From Ornithodoros turicata (Eukaryota > Arthropoda > Arachnida > Ixodida > Argasidae): a stretch of 64,000 nt of DNA. Shown here piece by piece: positions 54,301 through 64,000 of this stretch (position 1 is the first letter of the stretch; every line of letters begins with the position of its first letter). The notes beneath the pieces are model-generated. The model worked only from the letters and a program-made list of their open reading frames with translations. It did no database searches and had not been told where the DNA came from. Made by a program: the position numbers and the translations under genes. Location of the stretch: assembly GCF_037126465.1 (NCBI RefSeq), contig NC_088204.1:78119807-78183806 (forward strand). Reading direction: 5' to 3'.

Positions 54301-57300
54301 AATGGCAGCAACGTGAAGTGGGCTTCACCTAACTCTTGGATGTAACGAGGCAAAGCCCACTTGTAAAGAATGGCGGTAGTGATACTGCGCTTCAGTACTA
54401 GTTGAAAAATATTCGAAAATTTCGAATACTGAAAAAATAGGTTGCGAATAGCATTCGAATAGCATCAAACATCAGTTTCGTATTTGAAATTTCGAATATT
54501 CGCACGTTTCTAAAATAAAGCCTTCAGATAGTCCAGCTGAAGTTGTCGTTTCCCCACAACATTTTTAAAAACCTTGATGTCTTGTTTGTAGGTTGTGATT
54601 GTATTGACAAGCATGGCACGTGGTACCGTACTGCTGTGTCTCATCGCTAGGACTTGTGTGGTACTGTGTCGCACTACCTACACCCACCTGGCATCGTATC
54701 ACATTGCACGCTATCGTATTCACTTGTGTTAGTCCACACCGTATCGCATCATATCACGTGAGCCTGTGTGGCACCGTATTGTAATGCGTGGCCTCATGTG
54801 GGCCCGTGTCACACCGTATCACGCCGCATCGCATTGCTAGACAGAAAAAGTGTAGGAACAGAGGTAATGCTGCCGCAAGATGGTGGATCATTTGTGGGGA
54901 TGTGTGCCGTGACCCGCCACTGTATGGGGCGACAGACAAATTGTAGATAATTTTAGCTTCACATCTGAAAAAGCATGTACATAAACACGACTTTCACTAA
55001 ACCACGACATACCTTTGCCTTGTCATCAATCGGCTCTTCCTTGGCGACCTTCTTTTTTCCTTTCTCTGTGTCAGTAGAGATGATAAATAAGTTAAACTGC
55101 ATAAGCTCGATAAAGAAATTAAATTGACATCAATATGGGACAAGCTTTCTGTAGCCATAACTACATATACAAGCACGATGCCAAAGCAGCAGCGAGAAAG
55201 TGAAAATTAACCTTTCTTCTTCTTCTTCTGTTCATCTTTCCTCTTTGGAGCAACATCTCCATCTTCATTCTCATCCTCGTCCCTAAAGAAGTCGTCGTCG
55301 AGGTCCACGTCGGAGGGGACGCTGTCGTCCGAAAAGGCTGCTTGTTCCTCCTAGATGAATGAAAATCGTTTAAGTTAAAAGTTTAAGATTTATCGTCAAC
55401 AGATACTGCAACACTTGCTGGAAAAATGTGATTGAAAAAAAAAAAAAAAACATTTTCAACATCAAGCATCATGAGACACCGAGCGCAGAGCTGTGATCGC
55501 ATCAAAGCGGATCTCCTAGCCCGTACACAATAGCAGACGTACCTTCTGAGCAGCAGCCTTCTGCTTCTTCTTGTCTTTCCTCTTCTGCAGATACTGTTCA
55601 AAGACGGTGACTGGCTGTTGTTGCTGTTTCCTGTCAACCATCTCCTGTACCGTCTTGTTCAGATCTGTACACACGCACATGAGCATGAGCTGTACACACG
55701 CACATCAACATGAGCGTATATCTGAACAACGCACGTGCAAATTCTAACCTGGATTCCACGTGACTTCCATATCCATGTCGTCATCTTTAGACTTCTTTTC
55801 AGGTTCCAGACCTTCGAGCAGTGCTCTGTACTTTCGTGCCTGTTCCTCCATCGTTGTTCCTTCGAGAAACACACCAGTTCTTTTTTTTTTGTAAGGTTAT
55901 TGTTCATTATTCATTAAGTTATATACTTTAGCTAAAGTTCTAAGGCATGTGCATGTGGTCTGATTATTCTCATTTAAGTAAATTAGTACTTGTATCAACA
56001 GTAAGTAGCAGTTAAGAGTATAGTCTGGGGAAAAGTTACTGTAAAAGGTAACTTACTACACGAAGAAAGTAAGTAGGTCACGGATACAGCTGCTGAGCAA
56101 ATAGTAGTAACTAGTTAAGTTACTGTCAAAGTAACTTTGTTTTTCTATGCACAAATTTTTTGTGGCTGCCTCGGTCTCGTCCACAATGCTGACACGAAGT
56201 ACGCCAATGAATAGAGCCTGAAGTTTTCGGGAATAATTTTTTTCCCAATTCGGGGGATAAAAATCGGATAAATAAACGTGTGCTTTAAATTCATGCAAAT
56301 TCGGGTGGAAAAACTTCGAGTACGCTAAATTTGGGGAGAAATCGGGCTCAGTTACTCAAATTAATTGTACTGGCTTTGTACAAACGGTGATGCAACTGCA
56401 TTTGCTGCCAAACAAGTTAGTGTGCATTCCTACTGACGTCGCAGTGAGGGCAACTTGCCAGGTAAAAATGATATTCAAAAATCATATTCAAAAGTAATCT
56501 TTGAAAACTGCGAATATTGTTCTAATAGCATTACCTATTTGATGCAAACTCAAAGTTTTGAATGCAGTCGAACCTCGACGTAACGAAACTCACGAGGAGC
56601 ACAATTTCTTTCGTCGTATTAAATTGAAGGTCACGAATCGTGGAACAACACGAATACCATTTCAGCGGACTCAAAACATCTAAACCTTTTGTGACCAAGT
56701 CGTCTACCCCACCTTGCGAGCTGTCGTCGTCCGAAGAGGAAGACGCGAGGTAGACGTCGAGGTTATCGGTCGCCTCATCGCCTTTGAAAGCCTCACGGAA
56801 GGTGCGGGCACGTCGGGGATCGTCTTCGTCCCAATTGAGGTGCACGTTGGAAGATTGCAGGGCCCAGGTGGTGAAGTTGAGTGGCTCATAAGAGTCGGGG
56901 AGGCTCTCGGCAACGCTCGTTGGTTCCTGCGGCGAAGCAGTAGAGGATGCTGACGCTGAATTTTAGAAGTCAGGAGTAGTGTTCTTGGTGCATGCACGAA
57001 GTATGCATGCCAGTAAGCATGTTCAATATGTTCCTGGAAGAAATCTACTGTAGAAGCTTCACAAAAAAAAAGTAAAGGGCAATTTCAAACGGTGGTGCTG
57101 TCCGGTTAATAGTGACTACTAACTAGTAGTCCGTCAGCTAGTAGTTTGGGACATAAAGCCATAGCGTTGTTACACCGTAATGGTACAACGGTACTAGAAA
57201 ACTGAAACAAAGATGAGGATAAATCAGCACATTTGACGGTGCCCCACATGGGGGTAAGTCTAGACGATTATGTTTAGCAGAAAAGCATAATGGTGGTGGA

Positions 57301-60300
57301 TAAGCTCCATGCTCAAACAAGTATTTCCATTTGATCTATGGGGTTAGTGTACTTTGTGTTTTCACTGAGCTTCTCATGGTAGACTTTACACAGCAGGCAA
57401 AGTCTGTAAGTAAACACTGCCTTTCGAGCAAAGATGTACTGAAGACTGATGTTTATCTGGTACTTTTAATACCGTGCTGCATTAAAGTACCCTTCAAAGG
57501 CTGAGTTCACACACATCAACTTGACAGCAGGCGCGTTTTGCAGACGGCTGACAGTACGACTGCAAACTCCAACTGGTGGGAAACAGGAAAAACTTTTGAA
57601 ATGGTCCAGCTGCTTAGCACCAGGCCAATCGTTGCTGATGAGAGCACGTGGCACGTTATTTCTGCTTCCACTTCCCACTCCTCTCGAGCATAATATTACT
57701 GTTAGTCTCTTCCCAAACTTTGTAGACACAGATTTTTAAAAAAAATCAAGTTTTACGATGAAACATTTAAAAATACTTTAACACCTAGCAATATTTTAAT
57801 GAAAAGTCCACCTGTCTTCGAAAAAAATGCACGAAAATCAGTCACAGACAGCTGCATTGTTGCAGGTAAGAAAATAACGACACTAGGGACAGTGAAAAAT
57901 ACCGTCTGAGGGAGAGGAGGTGGCAGTAGATGGAAAGGAGGAGAGGTGCTGGCAAGAGAAAGTGAGGGAGGGGTGGAGGAGCATACAAACAGAGGGAGAG
58001 AGTGCCCGCTCTAGATAACACCACAGTGATATAATACGAAGAAACATATGCTGCTGTATGCAGCTGGATCCACGGCCCAATTTCCTTATCTGGTGACTGC
58101 GGAGTTGGGTCTATGGTCCAGATTTATTCAAGCTGTAGTGGAATTTTGAAAGGAAAACCCCGAAAAAGCCTCTATGAAACGTCTTGAGCCACAAATACGG
58201 GCAAGAGGCTGCCGGTATCACCTTTCTACCGGCAACTGGCAGAACGAGCGACGAAGCCAGCCAAGCCGGTGAAACACCGACCGAGTGGCAACCCTAGTTG
58301 GAGGTGATCTAGAGAACTTGCTCGTGTGAATGTAATTACAGTGTAAGGCACAACGTACATCGTTGAACACCATGTCGTCTGGAACGAAGCGGAGGTCAAG
58401 GCACGTCCCGCTGGCCTCATATTCCCTGCCGTCCAACTCTTTGTACAGATGGTCGGCTGTGTCCACAGAGTCACACTCAGCGACTGCATAGTAATACTTG
58501 AGCCTCTTCAGATGGTACCTGCAATCAGATGCAGTTCAGCACCCCTTCTGTCACTTCCAGTGTTGCCAATTTCATCAACCAAAGGCTGCAGATTTTAACA
58601 GATGATGGCAGAGTTTATGCTGGGTCGGTGAGAAAGATACTAGTACACTTCTTCGCACAAACAGCATGAAGATCTCTTTTCAGGAGTCTTTTGCAGGCAA
58701 AACCCAGCTTCACCTGATTTCTACCCCCTAATTTAACATATAGTTTACTTAATTATAAATTTATAATTAGGGTTTCAGGATTTCGGTGCTTATATTTTCC
58801 CAGGTATTATAAGATCGGATGAGGTTAAGTGACAAAGAGAAGTTATCCTGCTATTTCATTATGTTACAAGTCAATTCAATCTTGTAGTACTGTAATATGA
58901 TTTGGCATTCATGTTCACCGTTTTTCGAGAGGTCTAAAAAATTATGAACACCGGAAACCCTAAGCATAATCGAGTTAAATTTTCTTGAAATTATTTGGAC
59001 CTGCTAGTAGCAGCAGTAGCTTAGAGTTGAATTTGTAAGCAGCACCCGGCCTCAATCGTTGGGATATAATGTAGAACCTGATATTTACCTGATCCTAGCA
59101 CCCCAGTTAGCTTTCTACCTCTTTGAAAGCATTTTAACGGATGTCGCATGCGATGATTACTCCATTTTATTTTACACCACACATACATATATATGTGTAT
59201 ATGTACATAATTTACATCACACATATATATGTCACACCTTAGCCACTGTACCTCTTTCGTATTTTGCAATCCTTTTCAATCTCAAGGTAATGTCGTCAGT
59301 TTCATTTTATACGAACGATTGAAATATGACAGTCGTCGAAAAAGGACAGAGAGCGGCAATTGTTCATGTTCGTAGGCACCTTGAGCCTCAGAGCAGTTAC
59401 TTTCCACCATTTTATACGTTGGAGTACCTGCGGAGTGCCTCCTCGTCGTGTCCTTTCTCCGTTTTCTCCAACAGGGGGCCTCTTTTTTCCTCCTCGGCCA
59501 GGCTCGTCCTGCCAAACTCTGAGAGGTATATTTTGACTGAGCAGACGGTGCCCTCTGGTGGCTTGAAGGAGTGCAGGAGGACAAACAGGTCCTGCGCCTG
59601 CAGCTTGTCCCAGTCCAGGTTACAGAGGGCGAGACGCCGCGAAGCATCTTCCGAACGCGGGGCATCTCGGTCGAGTTCGCCCCATTCAACTTCCACTGCT
59701 GAATCTGAGCGAGAGGAAAGGATCGAGGCAAGCAGTGTGTCACAAACATGGTCACATCGTTGGCATACATTAGCTAACTGTCATGGCATTTTTGGAATAA
59801 TTTCGACAGATGATTGCAAGAAATCTGAGTTGTCCTTCCGCATGTGTTACGTCCTGAGCACTTATTGCCACTGGAAAGAGAGAACAGCCCTTCACATACT
59901 GTTCTTGCTGACCTTGACCCCTCATGAACTATGGGCCTAGGGGAAAGGAAACAAGTTTGGAGAGCTTCTTCTAATGTATAATAACAAAGTTCTGACATGT
60001 CAATGTGGTGCTACGCTGTCCAGGATTTGTCAATTACAATACTATAATTGACAATCGATCCAATAATGATCTAAAAATGGCATAAAAATTGAATGATGTG
60101 CTTATCGGCTTTGCTTTTCTTTTCCTTTTTTGCTTCATACTTATTCCTAGACTCTGTATTTGCCATCTGCCAAAATGGGATGTATTGCTTCTCTGTTGCA
60201 GTCCACTAAATACTTTTATCAATGTAAAAATGTAAAAAATGTAAAAAATGTAAATTTATCAATGTAAAAATGTAAAAAAATGTAAATTTATCAATGTAAA

Positions 60301-61247
60301 AATGTAAAAAAATGTAAATTTATCAATGTAAAAATGATAACAATATTACTGTGTTGATAATCGTATCATAATATTGGTAATAATGCCAGTGATTATGCTA
60401 ACATAGCGTCAATTTCCGTGGCGGCTGCACCAATTTTACAGCTCAACTACATTACCTCGAAACTAAATGGTAACTCACGAAAGCTTTTGCTTCCGCCACC
60501 AAAAGTGAAATGCCATATTTGCTCACATAGTCTGCACACTTTTTAAAAACACAAAACGTAATTAGCACACACTTTTGAAGGAACTGTGCCGCAAACTTTC
60601 GATGCCCCAATTTCAGAATTCAGTTCACACATGGTAAAACACGGCAAGGACAGTTGAGAAAATACCCCATCGTTTCACCCTCGTTTCTAGCCCAAGAAGT
60701 ACAGAACACAAGGTACCAGCTTCCTCATCTTCATCCTCTTCGTCCTCCTCGGAAGAACTGCTCTCTACGTTGCCCACACCACGAGCAAGGTCTGGTGGCT
60801 CTTTGTCTGCTTTCTGTGCAAGGTCTTCCGATTCTGCTTCTGAACTCTCTGGAAGACACGAGAACTTTCTGAGACACTGACAGTCCAATAAGACATGCGA
60901 CGAACCAAGTAGACACAATATAAAACACAGTTAGTCTTGTATAATTCGTGTTCCGTCTCCTGTGCAGCCAGCTCACCTTCATCGAGGTCTTCCTCTGGCT
61001 CTGAAGCTTTTTCCTCTTGTTCATCACTACTGTCCGAGTCCGACGAAACGGAGTAGAATCTCTTGAGGTCCTCCGTGGCTTTCCGTTCAATCGGTCTGCC
61101 ACGTTTATCCATGGCATTCTTGAGTTTAAACTTTTTGTCATCAAACATGGCCTGAAAGCGCTTGTCCACTTTGACTTTCTTTTCTGTCCGCGGCACACTG
61201 CGGAACCGCGGGTCCGTGGTGATGTGCTTGAAACGCTCATCGTCCAT
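51353..61247 (-). CDS. ESF1: ESF1 homolog, nucleolar pre-rRNA processing protein
   Basis: Nucleolar protein needed for 18S rRNA maturation in the small-subunit pathway (family knowledge from yeast and vertebrates). Eleven coding exons: 61247-60977, 60848-60717, 59698-59428, 58518-58359, 56926-56713, 55859-55749, 55664-55543, 55350-55212, 55065-55013, 53504-53361, 51655-51353; 1920 nt, 639 residues, all phases consistent (human 851). The start ATG follows an in-frame TGA in the 5' leader exon. Residues 1-70 hold [20 protein letters not shown] and [13 protein letters not shown]. An acidic stretch follows, with [20 protein letters not shown]. The RRM-like core is at about 140-275 ([26 protein letters not shown]-like [32 protein letters not shown]). 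Then come acidic/lysine-rich linkers, and the C-terminal NUC153-type motif [20 protein letters not shown] at about 543-562. The exon 5 acceptor GCCGCAG|GAACC was chosen because it gives FND-EPTSVAE, aligning with the family. Confidence 0.93.
51739..52986. mobile_element. pogo/Tigger-like element interrupted by another element
   Basis: The ends CAGTCGCCGTCCGATTTTTC-GGAC and GTCCGAAAAATCGGTCGGCGACTG are long inverted repeats with TA flanks (51737-51738, 52987-52988). GTCCGAATAATCGAG words repeat near both ends. Without the insert the element is about 670 bp; no transposase motif seen. Last intron of ESF1. Confidence 0.8.
52324..52904. mobile_element. Nested Tc1/mariner-like MITE
   Basis: The ends CAGGGTGTGTGCAGAAAAAC and GTTTTTCTGCACACACCCTG plus inner inverted segments (ACATGACCCGC / GCGGGTCATGT; GGCGCACGACGG / CGTGCGCCACCGG) span 581 bp, with TA on each side. 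It is inserted within 51739-52986, so it is the younger of the two. Confidence 0.8.
54228..54362. repeat. Two adjacent GGCTTCACCTAAC hairpins
   Basis: AGGCTTCACCTAAC ... GAGGTGAAGCC at 54228-54265 and GGGCTTCACCTAAC ... GAGGCAAAGCCC at 54323-54358. A third, related hairpin (GGCTTCACCTAACG ... TTTAGGTGAAGC) lies at 51978-52021. All are in ESF1 introns. Confidence 0.5.
54583..54850. repeat. Degenerate GTATCGCA/CCGTATC repeat (ESF1 intron)
   Basis: Irregular words CACCGTATCACG, CGTATCGCATC and GGCACCGTATTG recur every 15-25 bp. Old and strongly diverged. Confidence 0.45.
56212..56470. mobile_element. hAT-like MITE, family A, right end missing
   Basis: The left end TAGAGCCTGAAGTTTTCGGG and the interior (AATTCATGCAAATTCGGGTG, TGTACAAACGGTGATG) match 50273-50617. 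The homology breaks off at about CAGGTAAAAATGATATTC, so the element is truncated. ESF1 intron. Confidence 0.65.
60211..60349. repeat. Tandem repeat TTTATCAATGTAAAAATG, about four copies
   Basis: Units of about 32 bp, TTTATCAATGTAAAAATGTA plus AAAAAAATGTAAA, in the ESF1 intron between exons 2 and 3. Confidence 0.75.
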
Positions 61248-61433
61248 TTTCTTGCTGCCCTGCGAAATCAAATCGACACTGCGTTTTGTCTTGGTGTGCG
61301 TACATCAAAGTCGAAGATCTGTGGTGCTTGTGTATGCCACGAATTTACGTCAACAGCGCTTGGTAATGACACTAATAAATTATTGTTAGTGTGTCTCATG
61401 TATCCAAGACGGATGTAGTTAAAGTATTACCTT

Positions 61434-61596
61434 GCTGGATGATGCTCTGCTGCGGGAATCAGAAACGACGGACACCTCCGGCAAAACACATCGGGCAGCA
61501 CATGGGATTCATTGGATCATATTGGATCAGTGGACGACTTTGTCCAAATCACTCAAAGCCAATGATAGACCATCGTCTCTGTGAACGAGATTTCAG
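61434..61596. promoter_or_regulatory. Shared divergent promoter with 5' leader exons of ESF1 and the FAM234-like gene
   Basis: On the minus strand a leader exon ends CATCCAGCAAG|GTAATACT (61434) and joins the ESF1 exon at TTTCGCAG (61260). It contains an in-frame TGA before the ESF1 ATG. On the plus strand a leader exon ends GAGATTTCAG|GTAAGA (61596) and can join the acceptor TCTTTCCAG before the ATG at 62092. The two leaders are less than 170 bp apart, so the promoters overlap. Exact start sites cannot be read from sequence. Confidence 0.55.
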
Positions 61597-62091
61597 GTAA
61601 GAAACCGAAACCGAAAAAAGGGTTTCTAAAAAGCTTGCATTTTGAAAAAAAGCTGATAGTGTATCATAAAAATCAAAGTGAATACCTAATAATATTAATC
61701 TTACTTGTGTAGTCTCACCCTCATCGCCTCTATCTATCATTCTATTCTATCTTGTTCGTTCTGCGTTCTGCTACGGAATACCGAACACACCTTCGTTACC
61801 CTCGTCCCCAATGACAGTGAAAATCCATCATGGCGCAGAGGGGCTGCCGTAACTCTTTTTTTCTGCCACGACCAAACCACATAAAATGACTTGAGCTTAT
61901 TCTACACGCAGCTGTCATAGGTCGTAATGTGGAAATGTAGTTGTGCGAAGTGCTGCCCACAGCGTATAAAGGACACACTAACGATGGAACATTAATTTCT
62001 GCTTGGCCACGAAATCAGGGAAGTGAGTGTCCAGTGATTTTGACAGTAGAAAGAGACAGAAATACGATGTGTTGTATCTTTCCAGCAAAAC

Positions 62092-62545
62092 ATGAAGCTG
62101 AACGGTGTAGGCGGGAAGCACTACAGCCCGCTTCCTCAGTGTGACGATGAACCGATCACAGAGCCACCCCCTCACAAAACTCCAGTGCCTGGCGATAATA
62201 AAGTGCCGGGTGATCTTTCAACGGAACCCATCGATGAGGTGGATATTTCTGCATGCCGTCTGATTCAAGGGAAATTAAGCGAGAAAAATAGAGCATATGT
62301 GGCTCTGTCGTCTGCTTTTGTGCAGATTCATTTGATGATAGATAGTTTCATGTGTAGACTTATCTTACAGAGGGAGTTACCCATGTCCACGGCTCGGAAG
62401 ATCTGCTTCGTGTTGAGTCTCATCGCTGCTGCTCTGTTTGTGGTGTCTCTGGGTTGGCTCATTCCCTGTCGTTACGGGGCACTCCTTCCGCTGGAGAGCG
62501 TACCCACGGTGGCTCAAGAGTGGACCTTCGACTTTAGTGGACTAG
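62092..62545 (+). CDS. First coding exon of a FAM234-like single-pass membrane protein (partial)
   Basis: The exon begins after the acceptor TCTTTCCAG (62085), opens with ATG (MKLNGVGGKHYSPLPQC) and ends at GGACTAG|GTACC in phase 1, giving 151 residues. A proline- and acid-rich cytoplasmic part is followed by one membrane segment, ICFVLSLIAAALFVVSLGWL (about 104-123), then IPCRYG and EWTFDF. This arrangement (membrane anchor, IPC, short linker, W-x-x-D) resembles the start of FAM234A/B proteins, whose lumenal part is a beta-propeller-like domain; that would be encoded beyond the window. Residues 70-93 may be an unspliced intron: 62299-62370 starts GTGGCT, ends CTTATCTTACAG and is 72 nt, a multiple of three. 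Family assignment is tentative. Confidence 0.6.
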
Positions 62546-63304
62546 GTACCTACTCATTACGTTTACCACAGGGAATGCACAGACTTCCAAAGGCATCCAG
62601 TGCACGAAGTAAAATTATCTGATTCGTTAAAGGGAAAGTTTGCTCCCTACTGTAACAGATCATCTGCATGAGAATGCACAGCGCATGTGCGGCTCTCGTT
62701 CCGACTCAAAACAGCCGGAGCCATTACTACGCTCACACTACCACATACCATTTCCCCGTTCCTGGAATCTTTCCGTCAATGAGTGGGGCTACGGTTCACG
62801 GGTTTCGGCATTAAAAATGTAGGGAAAGGACCCATGAACGATAATGGACAACTTTAATGCAGAATGGCTGCACTGCACTCAAAAAGCGCAAGAATCACCT
62901 TTTTCCTCTTCTTCAAAACAGTGGAACGTAGCCTATTGGTCTGGTGTGGGACAGCAGGGAAGGCTACGGGGTCATGTTGTAAACGTCAAAAAACGAAATT
63001 GCGGCGCCTCCTTATGTGCATTTGCTTTGAGCCAGTAGCAGACGACATTCGAGAGTGTGTGCCACATCTCACGTAAATGGTCCATTGAAATGGATGTGTC
63101 TGGCAGGAGTATGGATGGATGGATAGTAGTGCCCCCTTGCACCTCTTTGTATTTTAACCCCAAACAACTCTCCTGTCAGCATCTTCACTTGAAATTCAGA
63201 CATATTAAAGGACACAGGCACTTCAGGGCCCCAAAGAAATGACGTCCTCGCTTATTATAATGCTTGCACGTTGCATCGCCCTATTCTCACGCACCCTATT
63301 TTAA
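62546..63304 (+). other. Intron of the FAM234-like gene, nothing else recognised
   Basis: No further exon with matching phase was found. The dispersed word GCAGACGAC occurs at 63038-63046. Confidence 0.45.
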
Positions 63305-63920
63305 AGGGACTATGAAATTTCCCGAACCCCCATACTTTTTTTCGATGGAAACTGTTCTTCCCGCAGAGAAACTAATATGCCACAAATTTTTCCGGACGAA
63401 ATCGCTCCACTCTGCGAGGAGCGCGCGCTGGAAATGTCTCTTCCGCGTTCCTCCTCTCCCGCGCATATTTCCCTGCCGATGGTGTAACTGTACGGACAGC
63501 ACTTCGGTTCCCCGTTACGTCACCGGTGTTGCACAATGGCAAGTAATGCCGCGAGCTCGCGCTGTGGCTGCCGCCACTGCCGAAATCTGCCGATCACGCG
63601 AAAGCTGCTGTCATGGAGATTTCCACTCCCGATGAACGCATACGCCGGATCCTACGGCGCATGCTCCTGGCGGGATTCCTCGGCTCGGCGACACGTCACG
63701 ATGACGTGTTGCTGAGCCGGCCGTGGTCGCGTCAAGTTGCCCGTTGTGTCTCCGCTCGGCAGCTCGCCACGGCGCGGCGCTAGCTGTCCTCCCTTCGCCG
63801 CTCCGTTTAAATTCGCTTCCGGGAAATCCGCTCGCGCGACGAAAGTAAAATTTCGGTTCTAGACTCAGAAAAATGTCTTCTTTCGAACGAAACGAAGAAA
63901 AAAATCGTTTCATAGTCCCT
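63305..63920. mobile_element. piggyBac-like MITE with TTAA target sites
   Basis: The ends AGGGACTATGAAATTT and AATCGTTTCATAGTCCCT are inverted repeats bounded by TTAA at 63301-63304 and 63921-63924, over 616 bp. The interior is GC-rich, giving spurious long frames. TTAA target specificity fits piggyBac; no transposase is present. Confidence 0.8.
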
Positions 63921-64000
63921 TTAAACCTCTCTCTACCTCTCTCTCTCTCTCTCTCCTTTTCACGCCGTTCGTTAGGTAAAAATCTGACCACGTGACAAAA

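Noticed and set aside
59326..59940. 204-codon plus-strand frame
   Set aside because: Antisense shadow of ESF1 exon 3 (59698-59428).
63611..63991. 126-codon minus-strand frame
   Set aside because: Lies in the GC-rich interior of a piggyBac-like MITE and ends in a low-complexity RERERE tract from a CT microsatellite.

Overview
The window is a nuclear, intron-rich animal locus, most likely from a tick. This rests on four points: (i) every recognisable gene is split by GT-AG introns, with one GC-AG intron; (ii) polyadenylation signals follow the genes; (iii) there are tRNA-derived SINEs of the type described in ixodid ticks (Ruka-like; family name from memory); (iv) non-coding DNA is packed with small inverted-repeat elements (hAT-, pogo/Tigger-, mariner- and piggyBac-like) and foldbacks. 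Nothing is prokaryotic: no operons, ribosome binding sites or CRISPR arrays.

Region 1-23 kb is essentially gene-free and repeat-rich. It holds MITEs, SINEs, decayed non-LTR and mariner transposase fragments, a GC-rich dispersed repeat present in both orientations, and one orphan open frame of unknown meaning (17219-17719).

Region 23.3-64 kb is gene-bearing. In order: NDUFA6 (minus, 23340-24753, complex I LYR-type subunit); the 3' exons of an unidentified hydrophobic protein (minus, 25286 to about 26234); SNX29 (minus, 28347-46359, 22 coding exons, RUN + coiled coil + PX); NDUFB10 (plus, 47240-49655, 4 coding exons, second complex I subunit), head-to-head with SNX29; ESF1 (minus, 51353-61247, 11 coding exons, nucleolar pre-rRNA processing), convergent with NDUFB10; and the first coding exon of a FAM234-like single-pass membrane protein (plus, from 62092, continuing beyond the window), divergent from ESF1. 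For SNX29, NDUFA6, NDUFB10 and ESF1 the exon models I derived by hand are phase-consistent throughout and give coding lengths of 2217, 369, 474 and 1920 nt, all multiples of three. Homologies come from remembered family sequences, not from searches.

The genes do not form a pathway. Two are accessory subunits of mitochondrial complex I, one is nucleolar, one endosomal and one membrane-bound. The strongest unexplained signal is a short dispersed word, GCAGACGAC/GTCGTCTGC (often extended to TAGCAGACGAC), which I found by eye 18 times exactly, against about 0.5 expected for a random 9-mer on both strands. Most copies sit in unrelated flanking sequence. Other points of interest are elaborate foldbacks lying beside SNX29 splice sites, a three-layer transposon nest, a GC-AG intron in NDUFB10, and an ESF1 3' end whose only nearby AATAAA lies inside the coding sequence next to a hAT-type insertion.
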